A stretch of DNA of 64,000 nucleotides from Patiria miniata (taxonomy: Eukaryota; Echinodermata; Asteroidea; Valvatida; Asterinidae), in contig NW_024037059.1 of the NCBI RefSeq assembly GCF_015706575.1, positions 40,275,058-40,339,057 of the forward strand. Direction: 5' to 3'. A program made the position numbers and the translations under genes. This document shows, one piece after another, positions 23,701 through 32,900 of this stretch. The notes beneath the pieces were generated by a model. It saw only the letters and a list, made by a program, of their open reading frames with translations, did not search any database and was not told where the DNA came from. Position 1 is the stretch's first letter; each line of letters begins with the position of its first letter.

Positions 23701-24311
23701 TTTGAAAGTTTAATTTAGGTTGGGTTGGGTTTGTGCTAGTGGTTCTAAACGCATGCTTCTTGTGTCTTCACTCGGTTTTCCTAAGACACTTGGAACGTTA
23801 CAAGGCGTCTTTAGCCCTCGCCAACACACCAGCGGTTCTTGAGGATGAAGACTTCCCTCCAGGCGTCGTCGACGACTCGATGTTTTCACCCTTGCCGCGG
23901 AGCAGCTTCCTGGACGTGCGTAACGAGTCAACAGCCGTCGACAACCACTACAGCGGCTTGGGTGGAGACCACGCCAACCACTACTACAGCACCGTCATCC
24001 CTCGAGAGGCTGGCCGGCCTGGGCCGCCTGAGGGCCTCTACCAGACCTTATTCCGGCCCGGGATGTCACGTGGTCGGTCGCAACAGCGCCCTCTCATGGA
24101 AGAGATCGAACTGGAGCAAAATTTCTACGGGGCTGGCTCAGGAGCTACCAATGGGTCCGGGGTGGACGAGGGGTACGAGGAGGCCCATTCTTTCGGTCAG
24201 GGGCATCTGTTTGTGGTCCCCAGCGAAGCAGAGAGGGAGTACACCAGTTACGCTAAGGTGGAGCTGAACCGGGGTGCGAGCCATCTCAGCAAACTATCCT
24301 ACTACGCATAG
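14719..24311 (+). CDS. CCP/C-type lectin/mucin type I transmembrane receptor
   Basis: Thirteen exons join in phase: 14719-14788, 15247-15426, 16003-16182, 16697-16918, 17829-18002, 18440-18700, 19516-19674, 20428-20625, 20882-21055, 21879-22652, 22865-22915, 23464-23551, 23786-24311 (1018 residues). Domains: signal peptide 1-23; CCP 24-83 and 84-143; C-type lectin 144-275 and 276-415; CCP about 420-480 and 482-539, each with four cysteines and a late tryptophan; Ser/Thr-rich stalk 540-797; transmembrane helix about 816-838; tail of about 180 residues. Lectin domain 1 keeps the EPN and WND calcium/sugar motifs (mannose-type specificity). Domain 2 lacks both. The tail has several tyrosines, including YSTV, YQTL and TSYAKV (TxYxxV). 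All extracellular introns are phase 1, as in shuffled modules. The likely role is cell-surface carbohydrate or microbe recognition or adhesion; ligand and signalling are inferred. No vertebrate gene with this order is known to me. Confidence 0.85.
15747..15903. repeat. Intronic hairpin element with CTGATGA..GAAA words
   Basis: Inverted arms pair from about 15764 (AAGCAGTGCTCACCA) to 15885 (TGGTGAGCACTGCTT), with weaker pairing out to the ends given. The minus strand reads CTGATGAAG, a small CCT/AGG stem, then CGAAAATTC. This resembles the hammerhead-like ends reported for Penelope-type retroelements. It lies in the intron between the two first CCP exons. Confidence 0.6.
16405..16593. mobile_element. 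Possible MITE with CAGTGGTGTAACT end
   Basis: The left end CAGTGGTGTAACTGGGGG is typical of the G-run MITEs seen elsewhere in the window. The right end (AGTACGTCACCTAG) is only a degenerate inverse. No target duplication was seen. It sits in the intron before the first lectin exon. Confidence 0.35.
17258..17625. mobile_element. PIF/Harbinger-like MITE with TAA duplications
   Basis: The 368-bp element has inverted ends GGCCAAAAAAGTCTCCGG and its complement, continuing through TTTCTGGTATG on both sides. TAA stands on each flank (17255-17257 and 17626-17628). GG-starting ends with a 3-bp TAA target fit non-autonomous PIF/Harbinger elements. It lies in the intron that splits lectin domain 1. Confidence 0.78.
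18018..18385. repeat. Degenerate tandem repeat, CAATCACAAGT-type
   Basis: The intron between the two lectin domains is filled with irregular copies of an 11-bp CAATCACAAGT-like word (TCACAAGTCAATCACAAGTC and variants). Copies drift strongly toward the right end. Open frames through it are not coding. Confidence 0.75.
19001..19180. mobile_element. MITE family A, copy 2
   Basis: Same ends as the copies at 4120-4327 and 25149-25350 (ATGGACCGATCCAGTAAGC, with one change, ATCTGTCCAT, at the right end). It is shorter, 180 bp, because one copy of the internal GTCCGACATGCGTGC word pair is missing. It lies in the intron that splits lectin domain 2. Confidence 0.85.
19802..19930. repeat. 22-bp minisatellite, left part
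   Basis: Degenerate 22-bp units of the form TTCACTGTCGTCACATTGCC plus two bases, in the intron after lectin domain 2. A SINE interrupts the array and units resume at 20177-20247. The same unit recurs at 31261-31392 in the neighbouring receptor gene. Confidence 0.75.
19949..20160 (+). mobile_element. tRNA-headed SINE
   Basis: A tRNA-like head (CCAGTGGTTACGGTGTTTGA region, then the B-box GGTTCGAACCC) is followed by a body with CCTTGGGCAAGACACTTAA and GAGCGCTTTGA, words common to metazoan SINEs. It ends in an AT-rich stretch. It is inserted inside the minisatellite array. Confidence 0.75.
20177..20247. repeat. 22-bp minisatellite, right part
   Basis: Continuation of the array from 19802-19930 after the SINE. 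Units such as GTGCCGTCAAAATGCCGG and TTCGTCACATTGCCG are recognisable but degenerate. Confidence 0.65.
21243..21429. mobile_element. TA-type MITE in receptor intron
   Basis: Inverted ends of about 36 bp: TACAACTCCTGATTAAATCC leading into GTCATCTGATTGGT at the left, and the inverse ending in GGTGTTGTA at the right, about 80% identical. Ends are TA, as in Tc1/mariner insertions. The interior has a tandem pair of AATAGAAGTTCTATT words. Confidence 0.75.
21428..21590. repeat. Palindromic hairpin element
   Basis: Outer arms AATAATGAATGTTT and AAACATTCATTATT, inner arms GGTGACAGATGG and CCATCTGTCACC, and a central TGTTCCATTC..GAATGGAACA. The pairing is nested, so the whole stretch folds on itself. 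It abuts the MITE on its left. Confidence 0.75.
22229..22590 (+). repeat. Coding repeats in the Ser/Thr-rich stalk
   Basis: The word encoding QATSLPSSTE-like peptide occurs at 22229, 22352 and 22481 (spacing 123 and 129 bases). Each is followed by IA-type and TTxSGS-type words, so the unit is about 42 residues. Spacing is a multiple of three, so copy number could vary without a frameshift. It lies within the 21879-22652 exon of the lectin receptor. Confidence 0.8.
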
Positions 24312-24853
24312 TTGGTATTTTTAGAGGGAATGATCCCATACATGGTTGGAAAATCAGCAGTGTGTACGTGGTCTTAATTGGCATTGCCCTTATCACGAAC
24401 TTTGTGTTTTGTCACAAATTGTCAGTGTCGTCGTTTGTCGTGGATCATCAAATTCATCTCAATCACCGTGTCACCACCATCATCATCACCGCAACTATCG
24501 CCACGGCAAGCCCTGTCACCACCAATCACCACTGCGACCTTCACCACGACCACGACTCTCGCCATCATTTCTATACAATCACTGTTGTGTTTGCTAAGTT
24601 TCCAACGACTGGAACTTGTCAACAGTGCATTAAAACAAGTTTAAGAATCCTTTCATTACCTTCAAGCTTTTAACTACCATTTCTAGTTTTGCTTTCAATT
24701 CGATGATGTTGATTTTTTTTGGCAGAACGTTGACTTCTATGAATCACCCTTTTTCGGTACCGTACTTTTTTGTCAATGATCGTCCTTTGTTGCAACTATT
24801 TTTGACCCGTGTAACAATTCAGGGAAGCCATGTTTTCGGCGTTGGACGATTCT

Positions 24854-24859
24854 AATAAA
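24854..24859 (+). terminator. Polyadenylation signal of the lectin receptor gene
   Basis: AATAAA 543 bases after the TAG stop at 24309-24311. The 3' UTR before it contains CAT/CAC-rich stretches (about 24460-24560). Confidence 0.6.
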
Positions 24860-24930
24860 CTATTGTCCCTCCTCAAATGAAGGGGTTTTTTTTGAAAAAG
24901 TACAGCACAACCCATGGAAAAGAATCCTTA

Positions 24931-24990
24931 TCTTCATCGTCATCGTCATCGTCATTGTCATTGTCATCGTCTTCGTCGTCGGTATTAACG
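24931..24990. repeat. TCATCG/TCATTG microsatellite
   Basis: Imperfect run of hexamers TCATCG, TCATTG and TCGTCT just beyond the receptor's polyadenylation signal. CAC/CAT triplet runs continue to about 25145. Confidence 0.8.
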
Positions 24991-25148
24991 TCTAGATATT
25001 TGTCACATTCGTCGGCGTCGCCATCACGTTGATCGTTAACTATACTTTCACCACAATAGAAGACCTGCCATCACCACAATCACCACAGCTAGCTTAATCA
25101 CCACAAACACCATTTCTCCACTACCACCGTCACCACCACCATCCAACA

Positions 25149-25350
25149 ATGGACCGATCCAGTAAGCACCGCCCCATGGTATTCTGACCAATCACAGCCG
25201 TGATTTATGTCCCACATGCGTGCACAAAAGTCCGACATGCGTGCACGCGCGTATGATGCGCGCGGCAGGAAAATGCAGTGTGGCATTGGAGAGGAGCACG
25301 TGTTAATTTGCCCACGTGCGCAGTGGGAGGGGCTTACTGGATCGGTGCAT
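25149..25350. mobile_element. MITE family A, copy 3
   Basis: 202 bp, ends ATGGACCGATCCAGTAAGC and the inverse (one change, GGTGCAT). The interior matches copy 1 including both GTGCGTGCAC words. It lies between the two receptor genes. No target duplication is visible. Confidence 0.85.
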
Positions 25351-26950
25351 GAAGTGGCTTCATATACAAAGGTCATAATATGTTACGGGCAAAACAAAAA
25401 GAAGTAAAATCATGACAATTCTCCCGATTAAAAAAATACTTTTCAAAGTTTTGCCTATCAGTGTTTATCAATAGAAACCACTTTAGGTTAATGGGAAACA
25501 TTTATATTTTTGTTTAGATTTTTCTAGTTAACTATGAGTACATTTTCACATTAAAAGCTCATCAAAATTCAGAACATATAAAACTCAAACTTAGTTCGCT
25601 GATTTTGTGACATACAAAATTAAGTTAAATGGAGTAAGAATGGAGTGTAAAAATGCGTGATTTTTTTAAAAGCTGTACAAATTTCGTATAATGTTTAACA
25701 ACTGTGTTGAAAATAAAAAAAATATTGTGACCGAAGTGTTGCATTACTGCCGACGAAATTGCTGTCAGTTATTTATTATCTGCTATTTCTAGCCTCGGTT
25801 TGGATTGCTAATGAATCGGCTGTTTTGTGTCAACAGAGGGCGCTGGAATACAATGCCGGTCAATTATTCTGCGCAGCTGTTGCAAGCCCAGCTCTGATTT
25901 TAATTGAATTACCATTTTATTTAGACTGACTTTTATCGGTATCATAGGCCTGTACTTGTTTGCCTGCGAGGCACGCGTGGTATTTTTCAACCGAAAGCCC
26001 CGTAATGTTCCTCGTAATCTCCATGGAGTGGGAACTTGGCTCAGGAATGTCTAAACAAGCTGATCTTGGCCACAAATGTCCACCAATTAAAGTATTTCCT
26101 TACTGACACAGAACGAGGCAACTTGAGTACATAGTTAACCAAATAATTATCATCACAAAATGATCACATATATTCAGATGACACATAAATTAAAACTGGA
26201 TCTTTTTTTTTTCTATTATTTGGAGGCATTTGCGCGTAAAACACAAGTCTTAAAAGTGTGACGTCACACGTCTAGAAGCTGCTGTGTAAGACGTGGCTGT
26301 CAACAGTCGTGGGCGCAGTTCGTATATCTGCACTGCGTAGAGGCAGGTTGCACTGCAGACGCGTGCGTGGAAGTGGAAATATGAGACTCGATTCGAGACT
26401 ATAATACCTATCGAGGCTATAATTACATACATGTATGTCGTGTGAACCATCCCCTTCCTTGCTGTAAGTGTGAACCCGGCCTGAGTGTTAAACTTACCGC
26501 GTTTGAATGACTTACTCAAAGTGGACAGGAACCGCTGAATAAAACACAATTGGCCTGGGCGGATGTTGTAGGACGCAACGGCCAACTGCGCCACAAAATA
26601 TATTTAGCCACAGATGATGACAGTCATAGCAGAACCAATGAGCGATACACTCAGATAGGATATGCGAACGGTATCTGCTCTGTTTTACAAGGCTGAAAAT
26701 CAAACTCGCAATCTGTTGGCAAAACAGGTGCTTTTCAAATCAAGGAGAGTCTGTACTAACCCAAACTCCCCGGGATCTTTCCACTCAAGTTATAGCAGCG
26801 GTTTGGCAAAGCACCATGCGTATTCCGAGTGGATTTTGTCTACTCTTGAGGTTTCTGTGATCGCCGGAGATCCAAGTTATTTTTTCTTCCGACCAGGGAG
26901 AAAGTTGAGGTTGTTCTTTTTTAGTACGGCCGGGCCGGGCCGGGCCAAGG
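25351..26950. other. Intergenic, upstream of the SRCR/WSC receptor
   Basis: No gene found. The right end (26900-26950) contains a GGCCGGGCCGGGCC run directly before the start codon at 26951 and should hold the 5' UTR. Confidence 0.4.
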
Positions 26951-29900
26951 ATGGATATATGGTGGTCGGTGCTCGTCTGGATGGCGCTGGTCTTTAGTGC
27001 TAGACACTTTTTGATTGCTAGGACACAGAAAATTGGAGGTAAGCATCGAAATCTTTTCTTTTGTGAGGTTATTTCAAAACATTTTTTCCGACTTTTAACT
27101 GTTCTGGATTGAGTTTCGCTGGTTGTGGGTTTTCTTACTCTATCTTCAAAAGATATGGTAAGTACTACCAATCTACTCGATGCAGCTTTAGTTCTCCATG
27201 TCATTTTTTTTCTCGAGATTTTTACTTTGTAAAAGCACACAGTTGCAAGAGAATTACCCAAGGGTATTCATTCGGAGATTCAAACCCATCAATTCCGAAA
27301 AAGTCTAGCAGGCCCCGTCCCCCCCCCCGCCCCATTCGATCAACACGAATTGAAAAATTTACGTAAATGTCTGTCTCGTTGCCATGACGAGCAATCTTTT
27401 TAGAAGACAAAACACAACCTTCCCTATCCCCAACCGCTAAAAAAAACTTGGTGACAAGCCTCAACCAGTGCCAAGTAAATTGTTTTTGAATATCTAGGAA
27501 ATATCTCTCTCAGCCTCACAAATTTTATCCATTTCTTTTTGAAAGACTCTGTTGCCCAGAAGAGTGCACTGATTTTTTTTATCATCTGTGGGGAAGACGT
27601 TAAGCAACACTTGCCCGAGAAACGGTTCTTGTTCGGTCTCGAATCCCGAGTTATTTGGAGTCGCTATTCGTATGAGTGGATTTGATTCGTGCTCGCCCGT
27701 GGGCGGTAGGATTCAAGTTCACCGACTTCTACTAAGTCTCTTACCCTTTCTTCGTCTTGGCTCCTTGCCGGTGAAAATGACGCATCGTCCCCGCCGGAGA
27801 TGCCTGGCTGAAGACCTCATCCTCGTTTATCTCAAGACGGTGGCAAATTGCTGGGGCTCAGCCAAATCCAAATTTAGAGAAAGTCCTTCCACGCGATCGG
27901 TTGTTATGTCAGAGTTATAGGCCCCAATTTACCGCGTTATTGTAAAGCCGCGATATGCCAGCTAACTTACTGGTGAGTTGTTAATACGTCTATAGACACG
28001 GCCACAGTCCCAGTACATCGAGGGGCAAAATGTTTAGAGCATTATTCGATTTGAATCGAAACTGTAACCAGTTTGGTTGAGCATTAAGTTCATAAGACTA
28101 TATTATTTAGGATGAGGATGAGGGTTTGTTTGTTGTTTATTTTATTCCATTGACAAAGTTTCGTCGCCATGTTTTTGAACAGATTGCGTTTTGGGTCTTT
28201 CGAAATATCCGATTTTATCAAACATAGAAAATACTTCAGCTCTGTTTTGAAAATAGGTTTCACATTCCTAAAAGGGTGCTTGTATGTATAATGTTTAACA
28301 CATTACAAAACTCCTCTCCTCCTGAACAAGGGGAGAAGGTATCACGTGTCATCCACGTGACCTTTTTGGGCTTGACTCGTGAGCGTTCTTTTCTCATGGC
28401 ACTTGAAGGAAATTCACTAATAACTTCTTAGGAAGTTGCATCTGAGATATGGTAGCCAAAATAGAAACGCTAACACGAGATAGAAACAGAAATAAAACAT
28501 TTTTGGCAAGAGTACAGAGTGTGTATTCCGGATATGCCAACCTCGATTTGATGTCAAGGTTTAACGATCTGCAGCTTATATATTTCGCAGGTTTTTGAAA
28601 TTTTAAACACGGTTAAATGTAAAGACAAACCTGTATAAAGATCCGACAAATTGTTTCAATTTGCAAATTAAAATGTAATTTGCATCTCAAAAAGTGTATT
28701 TTGTATTAATGATTTTATTTCGCGCATAGAAATTGGTTTTAAAAGTCGGTGCGCACGTAAAATCACGACCGAATTCCCAATCGGAATTGTCAATCGAAAA
28801 GCGACAGCTACATTTTATAAAGCATCAAACTCTGTCCCCTTTTTTGCTTCAGGGCGCTTGCAAGCGAGCAGCGACCCAAGTTTTCCTTTTTTTCCCGGAC
28901 AGGCTAAAAGTTTGTCTGGGACTCCAAACATGGCGCATGACACCTGTCCGTGGTGAGCGGTCACGCAATAATGATTTAATTGCAGATCTTTCGCTGGTTC
29001 ACCGCAGATCTTCGTCTGGCCGACGGGCCCACGCCCAACGCGGGCCGCGTGGAGTTCTACCTGGGCTTCCGTGGCTGGTACTCGACCTGCGACGCCAGCT
29101 GGGGCATTGACGACGCCATGGTGGTGTGCCGGCAGCTTGGGTTTCCTGGGGCCGCCATTGCTAGGAGCAGAGACCCTTACGGGGGCGTGTTCGGGATCCC
29201 ACTGGCACGTGACTGGGAGTGCACAGGCGGTAAGATTAGCCCCCAAATCCACTCAGTGGGCGGGGATGGGGTGGTTGCGTCCTTGCCTGGATTATAAGGC
29301 TCATTCAGCGGAAGTTTTAAACAACTTAAGGCCAGATTGAACGCGACAGGTGTAGGGACAATCAAAGCCGGATATTACAGAATCGACACCAAGAAATTCG
29401 CACATTTTTTACACCTACAAATGTTCAAACCGTGTATCAATCGATTAAAGTCGGGTTAAAAATCGATTAAAATTGATCGATCATTTTGTTTATACATCAC
29501 TTGAACAATCATACCGTCATCAACTGAAATGGGACTTGAATTCCTAATTGTTGTAGAAATGCATTTTGTATATTTGTTGTTTGCATACCCTTCCGTACAT
29601 CGTACTTGAGTTTCATTTAAGTCTACGCAGTGCAAACTTGCTGAGAGAACACAATTATGCATCACAATTGGCTCTATGTAGTTATTCCTTTAGATATTGG
29701 TTGCTTCAATCCCTAACTACTAAACGAAAAGAAAAGACACAAATGACAGATATATAAAAAAAAGTTCAACACTAGGTCGGTTCATGTCCTGTGATTTCAG
29801 TTAATATTCGGTATGCTACAGAACAACCAAAAAGGGAAGAGAACTTTCTTTCTTTTTGCTCACACCTCACGTGACACCTGTGACCTTTGACGCCAAATCA

Positions 29901-32900
29901 TGAGGTACTTTTTGTTCGACAGACATAAGGTTGTTTGAAAGGAAATCAGCCAATGTCTGCACAGCTTTCATAAGGACTCGTATTACTCATTTCCTGTCGG
30001 CAAAGGTCATTGGCTGTTGCGTGATAATTTTATGTTGCCTGGGGATGCGATCTGTCGTATCAAAACATTTAAAACTGCTTCTAGGTTGACTGGAAAATAT
30101 TGGCGGGTTCCCTTGTGTACGAAGTTGGAACTCATCCAAAGCACTGTGCTAAAACGAAATGCTCATTGAATATAAGGAGCTTGTTACCACAACTCTGTCG
30201 AATTTGTTTTTTAAATGGCGCGCTACTTAATTTTGATATTACACAATTGAGCTCCTTTCCAAAGCGAGGGGGCGTATCGCAGGCCACTCCCTCAATCGTA
30301 AGTGTCAGAGAGCTAGACACTATCACCAAAAAATAGAGACAATTTAAGCTTTAGGAACAAATCATTTATTCTTTCGAAATCAAAACATGATTTCCTCTTT
30401 TTATTTTGTCAATTTTTTTGTGTCAACCAGACGAGAAACGCCTGCAGGACTGTAAGTTTACTCCGAAACAGCGTTGCTTGGAAACGGTTGGTGTGGTGTG
30501 TCAAGGTCAGTTTGCAATATTTACCCAGCATAAAATGTGCTCCTAACTTCCCCAAGTATTTTGCCGGACAGCCCAGATTCGTAGCCCATTATGGTATTGA
30601 AGCATTCAGGATCGATTCAAGTTGTTCAGGAAAGCAAAACATTAAAAAAATTTCGTGAGATAAACATGACGCTTCGAAATTACATCTCAATTGTTAGTTG
30701 TCTGCCAACAGATTAAGTGCAAATTTTGTTCAGGACGGGAGATCGTTATTATTTCACGTGGTTAGGGAGGGGAGTGCACCACGGTGGAGTGAGTCACCTC
30801 TGAATGACGCGGATTGGGGGAACGAACAAGACTGAGAATGATTCATCAACTTGACATAAATAATTGTATTTTCATCGTGGGCATTACACAATAGCCTGGA
30901 GTTATAGTTGCGGCATTACGTAATCCGTCATAATGAAAATAAAATCATGGCAGATCGTTTTCAAGGATTGTATAAGTGATTCTGTTTTGTTTTGGAAGGT
31001 GTAATCCCACTTTTTCTTCCATCAACAAAGAGAGATTATGTATTATTATTTTATGGCCATGCTTCTTTTGTCTCAGTATTCCGTACATGTTTTCTGATTT
31101 ACGTGCGAAATTATCACGCGTTACCGCACAGAGAGGCTTCGCTTGGTCATATCGCTGTCGTAATATTGTTTCAGTACTCGTCAAGAACCCGTTTTAGTGC
31201 CTTACTCGGAGGGGGGGGGGATTTTTTCGCCAACATCGCCAACATCGCCAACATCGCCAACTCAGAATCGTCACACTCCCGGTTCATTGTCGACACGTTG
31301 CCGGTTCGCTGTCGTCACATTGCCGGTCGAATGTCGTCAAAATGCCGGTTCACTTTCGTCACTCTTCCGGCTCAGAATCGTCACACTGCCGATTTAGAAC
31401 AATATTCAAAAAGTACTCTCGCGTTCCGTTGTTAATAATAATAATTATACTAGGTACTTATAAAGCGCACACATCCACCTATAACAAAGGCGTTATTCCC
31501 TGTGAAATTATTCAGATGATCAAAGCCAGTAAAACTATGAAAATGGTTAGCCTCATTTGTTTGATATTTACGCCTAATTGTACTCTTCCCTTTAAAAAAA
31601 CATATAGTGACGTGCAGATTCTAAAACAGTCAAGTCATTGCAATGAATAGATTTTTTTATATATGAAGAAATCATTGTGGCACCTCATTTTGTGACATTA
31701 CAGAACAATTTTACAGAAATGAGCAACTCTTCCATTTCAGTTAAGTCTGTCCAGGATTTAATATCCTGCTAGCAGGATACACCTATCATCGATGGTTCAA
31801 TGACCGAGAAGTCATCCAACTCATGGAAGTTTTGTTTCTGTTCGCTGACAAAGAATAGATTTTTTTACAAAAATCAATTATAGATATGACTTCAGAAAAA
31901 CAGTTCTGATGAATAATTATAACTATGAACGACGATGACGTCGGTAGCTGTTGACTTGGGGAAAGAAAACCCGTAAAACAAAACCAGCTAAATCAAAAAC
32001 AAAGCATAGTCAAAAATGTCTCATAACAAAATGCATGCACCTTTGTTCCTGTGGCGTGAACTAAACCACAATCATAGTCTAATATGTACACGACCTACCT
32101 TTATCCTAACTGAACGTGCAGCATTGCTAAACAAAACTCTCGAAACCGTTCCTGATAGCAAAGCATTTTTAAGTTACAACACTAGTCCCGTTACCAAAAA
32201 CACTACTCGTATATGAATTCACATTACATGCTTTATTGGATCATACCCGTACACGGTCGGACGAATACTCGTACTCAGATGCAGTCATTTCTCGCAATAC
32301 TCGCACTCGACTCGCAATCTTACTCGTATTTATACCGCTATGTGGACATGTTTCTGTTCTTATACTCAACCCATACAATCCAAGTACGTAGTGTTCCTTC
32401 TAGAAACAGTGCCTGACGTAAAAGCTCTACTCACTTTAAACTAATTTTCTCAAGTAATTATTAGATTTTATCAATGGTAGCTTAAATTGTGTTGTGACCA
32501 AATAAATCTGAGTTGAAGAACTTTGATTGATACGAGTTATTGTTTTCCTGGCAGCACCGGGTTATATTGGATGCTACTCGGACCCTAGCGGTTCCTTCAA
32601 CTCCCGCCTACGGGACGGCTTCGTGACGCTGTCTACCATGAGCGTCGCGTCGTGCCGGGACCACTGCCTGGCCAGCGGGTCCTTACTGGCCGGTCTGAAG
32701 AACGGACAGGAGTGCTACTGCGGTCAGTTGTACGGGGCGGTCCTGCCGGACCACCGGCAGTCGGACCGGCAGTGTCAGATGCCCTGCGCCGGGAACCCGG
32801 ACGAGATCTGCGGCGGGCCCAGGTCTCAGCTGCGGTTGGCGGACGGACCGGACAGGCTGTCTGTATTTGATTGTAAGTGGGATTTCTGTTTTGATTTTTT

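Noticed and set aside
25098..25376. Open frames encoding similar peptides at 3.9-4.6, 18.9-19.2 and 25.1-25.4 kb
   Set aside because: The similarity comes from the shared MITE family A, not from a protein family.
26500..26600. tRNA-like A-box (GTGGCGCAGTTGG) on the minus strand
   Set aside because: No matching B-box at a plausible distance and no tail, so neither tRNA nor SINE can be supported.
31197..31435. Cys/Arg/Ser-rich repeated peptide open frame
   Set aside because: It is a translation of the 22-bp minisatellite. The unit is not a multiple of three, and no splice sites support it.
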